Shown here in pieces: positions 37,238-47,348 of a stretch of 64,000 nt of DNA. How positions within the stretch are numbered: the first letter of the stretch is position 1; each line of letters starts with the position of its first letter. Location: contig JALJCQ010000017.1 in assembly GCA_023091665.1 (NCBI GenBank), positions 620,001 through 684,000 on the forward strand. Reading direction: 5' to 3'. Under the pieces are notes generated by a model. That model made no database searches. It saw only the letters and a program-made list of their open reading frames with translations, and had not been told where the DNA came from. The position numbers were made by a program, and so were the translations under genes. This stretch comes from Pythium myriotylum. Lineage: Eukaryota; Oomycota; Peronosporomycetes; Pythiales; Pythiaceae.

Positions 37238-38193
37238 GTGGGACCGACCACCTCCATCAAGATGAGAAGTGTCTCAAGTTCCTCAAGGAAGACGCTCAGT
37301 GGAGCACACGGAAGGTCCGTCTCAGTCAAGTCGACTGTCCCTGTCTATTACAGACATGGGTACAAGACCCAAGCAGAAGGCCATGAAGATGGCGAGAACG
37401 CCGCGTTCGGCGCAGTCGAAGCTTCGACAACGTCCACCGACCTCACCGGTTGCGTTGGACAACGCTCGCACCAAGCCAGAGTGGCTGGCTCAGTTTGGTG
37501 TTGCTACACCGAGCAGTTCTCTTCGGTGTAGCCATCACGCCCGAGCGTGTGGCCGGCAACACGAAGTTGTCCGGCAACGTCGTTGTTCGACTGCCACGGG
37601 TATCCCCGCACTCCACGCACTCAGTTGAGTCGCTGGATGAGGCTAGCCAGCCTCTTGAGTACTTGGTAGTACTCGCGGTGGACACCCACCGACCACAGTC
37701 TCCAGTATTGGACTGGACCCAATTCTGGGCACCGTTAAGAGACGAAGTTTGCGAGTTCGCATCGTACAGGTCTGTACGCTTGCACAAGGCAAGCACCCAT
37801 CGCACTGAGTGTGTGTGCCAAGTTTGGGCTTGCCGCGAGCTCTGCTCGCCTCGCAATGGTCGTCTGACCATGCCATTTTGGCTTGCCGCCGTCAGACGGC
37901 AAAATGGCCCAGTTTTGGGGGATCGTCATGATCCAGTGGTCGCTGGCGACCGCGCGCACGTCTGCATGCGTCTCATGACGCAGCGAGGTGTTGCGCCAAG
38001 CCGCTGCGGCTCTCGATCAGTCGTTGTCGAAAAATCGACACGCGACTTCGCGCTCATGGTCGCCATGAGTCTGTACCCATTTCCGTGTGGGTCCTCGGAA
38101 ATTCCGTACTGAAATAGGCTCGTGTTCCTTTTCTAGGACACGGCTGTTCCTAAAGTAGGGACAAGGGTGTTCCTCATTTTGGGTGGGGGGTGG
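37238..38193 (+). other. G1 3' untranslated region with palindromes
   Basis: About 950 bp between pol and the 3' LTR. Frames are open on both strands for up to 220 codons but look unlike proteins. Inverted repeats are frequent, for example gctacaccga/tcggtgtagc around 37505-37535 and gccattttg/caaaatggc around 37870-37905. The polypurine tract ends the region. Confidence 0.6.
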
Positions 38194-38496
38194 TGTAACG
38201 GGGTACAAGGTTACACAAGTAGGTTAGGTTGTGTAGGTACATAATGTGTGTGGTCCACTTAGGGGAAAAGTTACCCTAAGTAGTGACTCTCTTTTATTAG
38301 ATTCAGTAGGTGATATCCCTGGGTATTAGATACCAGGGATATCTGGTATAGGGGGGATTATTCCCCAGGGGAATAATCTGAATACAATTAGTTCGCCTTT
38401 TGCCAAGTCCTTGGCGCTCGTCGACAGGGGTCGACTCGGAGCGGCTGCTCACGCTTCCTCAAGCGCAGGTGCTGTGTACGGTCGTGGACCGTTACA
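38194..38496 (+). repeat. G1 3' LTR (303 bp)
   Basis: Starts tgtaacgg, ends ccgttaca, one base different from the 5' LTR. Confidence 0.95.
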
Positions 38497-38501
38497 AAGA
38501 A
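38497..38501 (+). repeat. Target-site duplication of G1 (aagaa), right copy
   Basis: Exact repeat of 31332-31336. Confidence 0.9.
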
Positions 38502-38650
38502 CGACTGGTCGCTGGCCACGCTGCTCTGGCTGGCTGTGGAGCACTCGCTGTCCGTGGACGGCGAGCGGTCACGCCAGAAGAGCCGCATGGTGGCGGGGAA
38601 GGGGCACGAGGCTCTTTTTCTTTTTTGTGGGTGTGGGAAAGATCAGTGGG
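38497..38650 (-). mobile_element. Utopia copy 2, 5' portion (leader and ORF start)
   Basis: On the minus strand the sequence follows directly after a U2 3' end. About 60 nt of leader end in gccaccatgcgg, a strong start context, and the ATG at 38586-38588 begins MRLFWRDRSPSTDSEC. G1 cuts the frame 30 codons later. Confidence 0.8.
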
Positions 38651-38800
38651 TCGGCTTCGTCGGGGAGCGGTGTAAGCCCCGAGAAACCTGAACCGGCTAG
38701 CACAGCAAGCTGCGCAAAGTCAGTTCGTGTTCAGAAATAAATGTGAAATTGTTCCAGGGTTGTCCCCCGGAAATCAGTTTTCACACTGATTAGAACAGAT
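38651..38800 (-). ncRNA. U2 snRNA 3' part between the two Utopia copies
   Basis: These 150 nt, by eye identical to 44548-44697, run from atctgttct to the end of stem IV on the minus strand, directly after the 3' end of Utopia copy 1 (gagagaatg on the plus strand at 38801). The first 37 nt of U2 are absent, so this is not a complete gene. Confidence 0.85.
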
Positions 38801-38951
38801 GAGAGAATGTATTGGTACCAGTGAGAAACCTACTGTGGCTGTCTGTATGTGCTACCTAGGTTGTCGCGTTGGCCTTGTCGGTATCAGAGTCTACTGGGTT
38901 TACGAGGGCGGTTCCCTACCTGGGTGGGGCCCTGTCGGTCTTGCGACCCGC

Positions 38952-41900
38952 TTAGGATGTCGCGTTGTCCGTTTGCGGCTGGTTCCCCCCGGACCCAGTC
39001 GCTGTTGGTTGTCGTCCTTGATCTTGGCGCCGTTGCCTCGCCCTGTGCTGGCTGCAATGCCAGTTCCATATCCTGCGGCTTGCTTGGATGCAGTGCCGCG
39101 ATATCGTGCCGTCGAGACGCTTCGCTTCTTTCTTGAGGAGACCGAGCTTCTCCGTGTAGGTATTGAAGTTGGTGCCGAGCACCGACCCGAGCGAGCCATA
39201 GACGATGGCTCCACAGTCGACCTGCCAGCCGTGTCGCTCCAGAGCATCCACAATCGGTTGGTACTTGGCGATCTTGTGGTCATGGCTGTGCCGGAGCGAT
39301 GAGCTGTGCGGTTCGTCGGTCGGTTGGTCCTCAAAGGAGATGGCCAGGTCGATGATCGCGACCCTGCGGGTGGCCGCGTCGCGCACGACGATGTCCGGTC
39401 GAAGGGCGGCGTCGGTGTACTCCGGAACGGTCTGGTTGAGCCGGACGACGCCGCCTGTGTGTTGGTGTGCGCGACAGACCGCCTCACCGATCAGCTTGAG
39501 CGCGTCATCGTGGCGGGATCGGATGGCGTCCATGGTGGACGGGCAGTGGTTGAGGACATGCGCGGTAGTCTCGGCCCGCGAGCATCGTGGCGCACGGCAG
39601 ATCGCGTTCGTGCGCAGCCGACGGCGTTTGAGCACGCTGTGCGTGTCAAGCTGGTTGAGGCGGGCGTGGATGGCGAAGCGGTATTCGGCTTCGGTCAGCC
39701 CCCCGCCGGTCGTGAGAAAGGTTGCCCCCGCTTGACCGTGCGCCCGCACTGTGCGACCTTGGTCGGTCATCGCCGCCCACTTGGCGCGGTGGCGCAGTTT
39801 GCAGTGGAGCTTGAGCTGCCTCACCACGGTCTTGTGGGAAAGCCACTTGGAGTGGTGTGGCACTCTCAGGTGCAGCGCTTCTTCGACGCCCGCCTCAATC
39901 TTCGTCTCGAAGCGCAGGTCCCATGTGCGCAGGTGGTGTTGGACGTCGGACCAGAGGGAGCCAATGTCGCCGTTGCGTCGTTTGGGCAGTGCGTGAGGCG
40001 AGTCGGCGAGGGTGGAGTTGAGGAAACGCTGCACCAGTTCCTCCTGCCGCTCCGGTGGCGACCAGTGCGTGACGTCGAGCTTGTGGCGCACGCGGCAGAC
40101 TTGCCGGACCTGCTCGCGCGCGATGGCGCGGATCGCTAGGTCCTTGGAGTGGAGCATCTGCCACGCGTGGGCCGTCTGGAGCACCGCGTGCGTCTCCGTC
40201 AGCGGGAGGAGGCCGAGGCCACCGCTTGCCACCGGCGCGTAAAGGAACTGTGTCGTTGCGGCCGCTGGGAGTCGAAGGAGGTGGCGGACTCCTCGCACGA
40301 CCGCTCGATCAAACGACTCGAGCTGCGCCTGCAGTGGTCGGACGTGGCGCAGCGCGTAGTCAACGCGCGGGTAGATGTAGACCTTGAGCGCCTTCAGGAT
40401 CTGCCACGGGGCGAGGTCCGACCGAAGCAGCGTCACCGCATCCTTCTCGAGCTTGACCAGCTTCTCGTCAAGTTGGACGCGGTGGCGCGCGTGGTCGAAC
40501 CCGTCGCCGACTCCGAGGTAGCAGTAACTGTCTTGAAGACCCAACGGTGGGATCTGCTCATCATGGAGGGTCAGCGTGAACTCCTTGTCGATGACCGGGT
40601 TGCTGCGCTGGTTCGTCGTGATGCCTAGGGCGGCACATTTGGCAGGGTTTGCGCGCAGCCCGGTCCACGACAAGAAGAGGCTGAGTACGTCGTGGCAGCG
40701 CTGGATCCCGTCTCGGCTGTCGCAGTAGAGCTTGATGTCGTCGGCGTACGCGGCGTTGCAGTCGCGGACGTCTGCTGCCAGCGCCACGCCAACGCCGTCG
40801 AGCGACTCGAGTCGTCGAAGGAGAGGAGCCAGCGCGACGATGAAGAGGAGTGGGCTGAGCGGGCAACCTTGGAACACGCCCACCTCGCGTCGGATTGGTG
40901 AAGTCTCTCCGTCGGCCGCGTTCGTGATCGTGTATGCTGCGCCATCGTTCAGCGCTTGGCAGCGCGCTGTGAACGACGTAGGCACGCCCATGTCGCCGAG
41001 AACACGCCAGACGAGTTCGTGCGGGATCGACCCGAACGCATCGCGCAGATCGTACCAGACCGTGTAGAGTTTGCGATGGAGGCGTCGGGTCTGGTCGAGC
41101 AGCATGGTCGCCACGAAGTTGTTCTCGTGGCAGCCGTTGAATGGTCGAAAGCCTTTCTGAGTGTGCGGGAGACGGTCGTTGGCTTCGAGCCATGTGGAGA
41201 GTCGACGCGCAAGGAGGCCGGTGTACAGCTTGGAGATGGTGGGCTGGAGGCAGATTGGTCGCCAGTTCTGCGGGTCCGTCAGGGCTCCCTTCTTGTGGAG
41301 GAGTCGCACGTTACCAACTTTCCAGACCGCGGGCACCCGCCCGTGGCGCCAACAGAATGCGAATGCTGCGGCGAGAAGCCGCGAGAGCTGTGACGCAAAG
41401 CGCTTGTAGGTGTCGTAGCCGATGCCATCGTGGCCTGGGCTGGTGTTGCCTTTGGCACGACGGAGCTGGTCCTCGACGTCATCAGCGGTGATCGTGTCTG
41501 CAAGCGCGTCATCCTCCAACACTTCCGTGTCGCGCGGTGGTCGAATCGCTTCCCTGAAGGCCGCGCCGCTGTTGGCGTCGTAGTCGAACGGTTGTCGCGC
41601 CGCGGCAAGTCCTCCGTAATGGGCCACAAGGTCATCGCCGGTGACCGGGCACGTCGTTGGCGTCGCTGGTGATGCATTGGGCTCCGAACCGCCGATGATC
41701 TTCTCCACACACTCCTTCTCACGTTTGTGGAACAACTGGCGTAAGAGCATTTTCGCCTTCGACTGTCGGATTCGCGATACGCGTCGGCGGGCCTTCTTGA
41801 TGCGGGCGCGATCCTCCGGCAGGCTGCGCTGGAGCTCCGCGAGGTCGTCGAGGGCTACGTCCAGTCGGTGGTCGCGCTGATGGCGAGTTGGTCGCTGTGG

Positions 41901-44228
41901 GCGGTCGTGCTCGATGGGCCGGCGCGGTGGCGGAGTTGCCGCCGAGGGTCGAGGAGGGGCGGAGACGTTCGCGAGCGTTTGCCTCAGAAGGGCAGGAATC
42001 GCACTGATGTATCCCTCTCCACGCGACCAGTCCGGTGCGTCGTCAATCAAGCATGCGTACCTGTCAGCCATCTCTTCGATCGCCGCTGCGGCTGCATCGT
42101 ATTCCTCATCCGTGAGACGGCGCAGACGCAGGCGCGGCAGTCGCACCGGGAACGATTCGTGGTCCACCGGAAGAGCAGGGTATACCTCTCCGTCCGTTCT
42201 CGCTGCGGCGGCTGCTTCTGCGTCTGTCTCGTCGTCATCTTCGTCATCGTGACCCACCTTTGCTTCCTCCTCGTCCGCGCCTACGCCAGATTCGCCTCGC
42301 GTAGTCACGGTGCTGCTTGTCGCGGGCTGGAGCGGGAGCTCCGGGTGGCAGCAGCGCGCGTCGTCGGCCGCGTGAACGCCGCACGTCGCAACTGTCTTGC
42401 GTCTGTCGAGCGCGCGGTTGGCGAGGCGGTCCGCATGCTGGTTCGCTTTTCGGTCAATGTGAACGAGCGACTTCGATGGGATCTTCTTCAGTAGAGCCTG
42501 AATGCGACTACGCAAGGACCGCAGGCGCTTGTTCGAACAGCCGTATGTGCCTCGCACCTGTGAAATCACGAGATGGCTGTCACCTTCAATTCGCAGTTTT
42601 GTCGCGCTGTGCTGAATCGCACTCTCGATACCCATGAGCAGCGCCGTGTATTCGGCCGTATTGTTTGTTTCAGTACCAGGCAGAAAATGGTAGCAGGTCC
42701 AGAGGACCGATCCGTCGGGTTTGAACAGTGCCGCGCCGGCTCCACCCGGGCCTGGGTTCTTGCGGCAAGCGCCGTCGAATCGCAGGGTCCACGTAGGCTC
42801 CGCTGGTGCGACGGTATTCGCCGTTGTCAGTACTGTATGGTCCGCCGGTCCTGCTACCTGCGTCTCACGTTCCCGGTCAGCGTGTGCCACCGCTGGCGCT
42901 GGCGTCGAGGCTGCGTGCGGTTTGGTCCTATTTCGACCACCACGCCGACGTCGGTCGTTCCTGCGCCCTGGCCGGCTCTCGCCAGCGCCTGTCCCGTCCT
43001 CCATTGCTTCGAACATGTCTGCATCTGCGGCCGCGGCGCTACTCGTCAATATCGCCGCGGTCGCAGGTGGAGAAGGCGCTATCGTCGTCGGCGGTCTGAT
43101 CGTGCATGCGCGCTGAGTGACAATTCCCCTACGTGCGTGCACGGCCAGCGCGTCGTCGACGGTCGTCTCAGCGCGCTCCTGTTCGGGGGCCGGCACGGGC
43201 GACTGTGCTCGTAGGCGAGGGCCCCATCGCGTGCTCGTTCGTCGGGCCCGTGCCGTCTCGAGGCGGTCGAGGTCGTACGCGGTCAGCGTGGCGGCATCGT
43301 CCGAGAGTCGAGGTCCCCAGCGCGTGTGGGTTCGCCGCGTTCGCGCTCGCGCCGACGCCAGCACCTCCTCATCATAGGCATCCAGCGGCCTATCGTTCGT
43401 ACCTTGAGGGGTCGGTGCTGGCGTCTGCGGGCGCCGCGGGCCCCACCGGGTAGCTCTCTGCGCGGGCGTGGTCGTCGTCGGCGTCAGTGGCGGCGGCGGA
43501 GTCGGCGCAGGCGTCGGCACCATCGCCGCCGCTGTCGCCGGCGGTCCCCATCGCGTCCTCGAGCGTGTGTTTGTGTGGGTCGATGGCGGAGGGGGCGGGG
43601 CGAGAGGGGAAGTGGGGGATCGCGGAGGGACGAGACTGGTCGCTGGGTCTCGCGACAGTGCCTCCCCCTGGTCACTAAGTGGACCGGGTGGCAGTGGCAG
43701 TGTCGTTGTGGCGGCAGGGGAGTCTGACTGGGGGGAGGTCATTGCGTCGGTCGACTCCCCTCTTTCCGCTCGCGCGAGTGACGCCTGTGTCACTCCGTCG
43801 GCGGCTGCGGCTGCGGCGCGTGGCGAGTCGAGGTCGGCAAGGAGGCGCGAGGTGTTGTTCATGGTCGAGGCGGCTTGCGCAAGCACTTCCATGAGCGTCG
43901 CCAGAAGCGTGGCTTCCATCACTGGCTCTCCGGTGTCGGTCGTAGACGGGGCTGTCGCGATGGGTGCTGGCGTCGTGGTTCTCGAGGTCGCCGCCATCAT
44001 GACCCCGACGTTGTCGCTGGATGCAGCCACAGTGGTCTGTCGTGGTTCGGCGCGGGTGAATTGCTGGGGTTCACCCTCGGCGCGCGGCTGCGGTGGGCGT
44101 GGTCTCTTGTCGTCGACGGGCGGCAGCTGGGAGAGTCCGGTGGAGATGATGGCCTCCGTGTGCGGAGGCGCGGGGGCAAGCGGGGGGTCTTGGTCTTGGG
44201 CAGCGGGGGCGTCTCGGTCGGGCGACAC
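38952..44228 (-). pseudogene. Utopia polyprotein: RNase H, reverse transcriptase, restriction-like endonuclease (N-terminus deleted)
   Basis: The frame is open for 1758 codons without an ATG at its upstream end. Order: Pro/Thr-rich region with four TRWGP repeats (residues ~220-340); RNase H at ~478-615 (RFDGACRKNPGPGG, NNTAEYTAL, IEGDSHLVISQV); RT at ~900-1230 (RPICLQPTISKLYTGLL, FQGCPLSPLLF, AYADDIKLYCDS); CCHC finger at ~1540 (CRAPRC, HVLNHC); endonuclease at ~1610 (PDIVV, VAIIDLAISF). The catalytic residues I can check are all present. The original start MRLFWRDRS at 44485 is out of frame with this part because of the 7-bp loss, and the zinc-finger region is deleted. Confidence 0.9.
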
Positions 44229-44485
44229 GGCCGTGTCATCGTGGTGACCGAAGGTCGGACCATCGTTGACAGGCGTGTCACCGGCTGCCCATCCTCTGTG
44301 TCGTGTGACACGCTGGGTTCAGGCGGCCTGTCCCACGGCGGATCCACTGGTGGATCCACCAGTGGATCCGCCCAGTCGTCGTCAGCTGCGCTGAAAAACG
44401 ACTGGTCGCTGGCCACGCTGCTCTGGCTGGCTGTGGAGCACTCGCTGTCCGTGGACGGCGAGCGGTCACGCCAGAAGAGCCGCAT
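43997..44485 (-). pseudogene. Utopia copy 1 ORF start, frameshifted
   Basis: ATG at 44483-44485 begins MRLFWRDRSPSTDSEC, 62 nt after the end of U2, in a near-ideal start context. After SVSHDTEDG a 7-bp loss relative to copy 2 (ggctcgt in the ctggctcgtccc context) moves it out of the main frame, and it ends at 43997. Confidence 0.75.
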
Positions 44486-44547
44486 GGTGGCGGGGAAGGG
44501 GCACGAGGCTCTTTTTCTTTTTTGTGGGTGTGGAAAAGATCAGTGGG

Positions 44548-44734
44548 TCGGCTTCGTCGGGGAGCGGTGTAAGCCCCGAGAAACCTGAACCGGCTAGCAC
44601 AGCAAGCTGCGCAAAGTCAGTTCGTGTTCAGAAATAAATGTGAAATTGTTCCAGGGTTGTCCCCCGGAAATCAGTTTTCACACTGATTAGAACAGATACT
44701 ACACTTGATCTTAGCCATAAGGCCGAGAAGGTAT
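44548..44734 (-). ncRNA. U2 snRNA gene, intact (chimeric: host 5' 37 nt plus Utopia-borne 3' part)
   Basis: On the minus strand the gene reads ataccttctcggccttatgg, then ctaagatcaagtgtagtatc with the branch-site recognition GUAGUA, stem-loop IIa (aatcagtgtgaaaactgatt), a IIb-like hairpin, an atttatttct Sm-like region, stem III and stem IV (ggtttctcgggg/ccccgacgaagcc). At 187 nt it has normal U2 length. 5' and 3' ends are set by comparison with known U2 sequences. The Utopia cut site lies between 44698 and 44697, inside GUAGU|A. Confidence 0.88.
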
Positions 44735-44886
44735 GATTTGCTGGTGATCCAGGCTCAAAATACTATACTATTTGAAGTTCCCACACGATTAATTGTAGGT
44801 TTTCCACTTCGGAATTTCCATAAGGATTCAATTCAGCCAATCGTAATAGATTTTCGAAATCATGTTTTGGATGTCAAATTTGACTA
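44735..44886 (-). promoter_or_regulatory. Upstream region of the U2 gene
   Basis: These 152 bp between the kinase-gene stop (44887) and the U2 5' end must contain the U2 promoter. The stretch is AT-rich (ctatactatttgaag on the plus strand). I cannot assign a specific proximal sequence element. Confidence 0.35.
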
Positions 44887-47348
44887 TCAAGGCGTCAAAA
44901 TCATGTTTACTTGACTTGTTGCCAACAAGGCTCGAAGTCCTTGGGCAAGATCCCTCGCTGACAATCGCAACTCTGGATTTTGGTGCCATGCACAACTGAT
45001 GAGGGTCTCAAGCACACGACACGGCTTGCCTTGGAAACGAAGCTCGCCAAGGAAGAACGGTCTCTTTGCCTTGTGTGCAACCGAGTTCCACACGAACATG
45101 GGAGTTTCACCCATGGACTCCTGCCGAGCAAAATTTCTGCTGCAATAACTCCGAGAGCGTAGATATCACTTCTTCTCCACCCAGCCTCATCACATTGCGA
45201 TATTTCTCCTCTCAACACTTCCGGAGCGGCGTATGCAGGTGTACAGCCGACCAAGAAACATTCCGGGAACGAACCGATCACAGATGAGTGTGTCGTTGCA
45301 GATACAAGACTTTGGAGGCGGGTGTGTCCTACCCTTGTCAACTTGACCTTAGTGTAGTTACGAGTCATGTCCACGTTTTGTAGTGTCAAGTCACCGTGAG
45401 CGACGCCGTAGGCATGGATCGACTCGACTGCTTCGACTATTTGAATAGGGAGCTGCAGTTTGTCTACAACATTGAGCTTTCCGTGGTGCATAATGGAGCT
45501 GATGCTCTCAAATTCATCGTGGAGTTCGAATACCAGCCCAATTTTGTTGTCTTGATCGATCGAGACGAAACCAAAGACCCGAGTGACCGACTCGTGCAAT
45601 GTTGCTTTTGCCAAGATCTCCACTCTGGCCTCGATTAACGCCCTGACTCCATTCGAAGGGGCATCCATCAAGCTCACGGCAACTTCCTCGCGATCAGCAA
45701 CCAATCCTCGCACGTACTCGTTTGGGTTACGCTCCTCCGGTGACTGTGTGGGGATCGTAATCATCATGGCGGACGGGTAGACCTTGTGCGATGAAGTCGC
45801 GTTTTCGATGGTCTTCTCTGCACTAGAGTCGCTTGCAGCGTCTTGAGTATCGCTACTATTTGCAGCTTCTTCCACATCTGCGATTTTGCTCTTAACCGCG
45901 CATCCTTGTTCAATACTAGAGTCCAGAGGTGGCAGATCACGAGGAGCTGATGGATCAAACATGCTTGCCAGCTTCCATGCTTGGCCACTAATTTGACAAA
46001 GAGATCTCGAGACTTTCTCACCAGCGTCGATCGCATCACCCAGAGATTCTCCGATATCGCCGATGGGTATTTCCGAGGTTTGGTCGTTGTCGACAGCAGT
46101 TGGCATCTCTGTTTGATCAATTGTGTGCTCGTCGGGTGCATGAATAGAAGGCTGCGCTCTGTCAGATAGAGAGAGCTGACTGAGGTCCAAAAGAGGAGCA
46201 ATGCGGTCTGGTTTGGAAGCACAGTCGGCAAGTGTCCTTGACAGGGGTGTCATGGACGACTGGTGTACTGAACGGACTGGATGTGGGGTCAATGAGCGTG
46301 CACGTTGCGTTCTCCTGCGGAGAAGTAGACTAAAATTCAATGACGAGACAGTTGTAGTGATTTTCGGTAGCGACTCTGTGGACGGGGGGTAATGAGCAAA
46401 GATCTTGTCCTTTGCAAGCTCTTTGGTGGGTCTCACTGCTGGTCGACTGGTGATGGTAAATGCATTCGCTTTCAGTGATTGATTGAACGCTGCGCGGTCC
46501 TCCTCGAACGATATGTCGGTTAAAAATCTCTCCGACTTGCAGAAGCGTTCCTTCAGTCCACCACCAGGAAACCACATACCGAGGACCACCCCACCAAAGC
46601 TCGGTCGCTCAGCAGCGGTTGTTCGCACCCGCGATTTGTAGTGAGCGAACTGCTCCTCGAACGACACGTCAGACCCATCCGAGTCCGTCACCCGGGAGAT
46701 ATCTTGCACAACTCCCTCGGCCTCTTTAAACGCACGTTCCATCACTAGTGCTGCCGCAATATCGGACAAATCAGACTCTGGACGCAACGCGCCAGTGGAA
46801 GGCGCAGGCAATCGGTGCTGCGGGATCGTAAATCGCGGGAACGGCGGCGTTGCATGAACAGAAGTTGTCGACGGGATCGGCCCCGCACCATGTGAAGATG
46901 AAGTATCCCTCCGGAACCCATCTATCTGCCTCTTTGATGTCTCGCTCGCCTTGTTCGTGTGTTCTGTGCGCTTTGATTCAGCTTGTACTGACGGTGGACG
47001 TGGCGCCGGCGGAGGATACGGCGCGATGGGCGACCAGGCCTTGCGCTGCCGCTGGAAGAGCTCCACGAGGTCCCGTTGCGAGAGCCGAGCATCCGCGTAC
47101 GCTCGCTGGAACTCGCTCCACGTGAGCGTCGCTATCGGCGTCGTAGCCGCCGGCGTCTCGCCGTACTTGGCGAGCAATTTCCTCAATGTTGCCGCCTCCA
47201 CATCTTGCGATCCACTGGGCGGATCCGCCTCAGAGTCCCACGCACGCGCGCGCTGCGACGTTGGCAACACGCTCAGCGCGGAATCAGCGCCCACAAGCGG
47301 CGGCGACGCGTTCTGGAGGCCGCGGAAGAAGACGTCCCACAGCTCCAT
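44887..47348 (-). pseudogene. Repeat-kinase family member with degenerate catalytic motifs and a C-terminal frameshift
   Basis: ATG at 47346-47348 (MELWDVFFRGLQN). One clear repeat, TWSEFQRAYADARLSQRD, corresponds to the WNDFQ repeats of its relatives. A long disordered region follows, then a kinase domain: HGDLTLQNVDM in place of HRDLKxxN, LTRVGHT where DFG should be, and TPAYAAPEVLRG. Both catalytic Asp positions are altered or displaced, so it is a pseudokinase by sequence. Near 45111 the frame breaks in tgggtg: the next frame continues as family sequence (ETPMFVWNSVAHKAKRPF, WHQNPELRLSARDL) to a stop at 44887-44889, whereas the original frame runs to 44907. One missing G explains it. Confidence 0.7.

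Larger units (their letters stand above)
31337..38496 (+). mobile_element. Ty3/Gypsy chromovirus-type LTR retrotransposon G1 (plus strand), recent insertion
   Basis: The 7160-bp element has 303-bp LTRs that differ at a single base by eye (gaaaaatta versus gaaaagtta), a 5-bp target duplication (aagaa), tggtagcac PBS-like sequence after the 5' LTR and a polypurine tract tgggtggggggtgg before the 3' LTR. Order gag, protease, RT, RNase H, integrase, chromodomain. It interrupts the ORF of Utopia copy 2. One frameshift in the protease-RT linker is the only visible defect. The near-identical LTRs mean it is the youngest large insertion in the window. Confidence 0.95.
38801..44697 (-). mobile_element. 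Utopia copy 1, U2-targeted non-LTR retrotransposon
   Basis: The element extends on the minus strand from the U2 cut site (44697/44698) to 38801, where U2 resumes. Its 5' end is itself a U2 3' part (44548-44697). The ORF has RNase H upstream of RT, a CCHC finger and a restriction-like endonuclease, the architecture known for oomycete Utopia elements, and insertion in U2 is the defining target of that lineage. Two defects are visible near the 5' end: a 7-bp loss near 44285 and a deletion of roughly 0.85 kb near 44140, both by comparison with copy 2. Confidence 0.92.

Noticed and set aside
37450..38112. 220-codon plus-strand frame in the G1 3' region
   Set aside because: Starts without ATG context, overlaps palindromes and is also open on the other strand; no similarity to the antisense ORF of G2.
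38651..38800. A second complete U2 gene
   Set aside because: The first 37 nt, including the 5' end and half of GUAGUA, are missing and replaced by the Utopia 3' end.
39306..40139. Plus-strand frames opposite the Utopia polyprotein
   Set aside because: They mirror the RT and endonuclease coding strand and have no protein-like motif.
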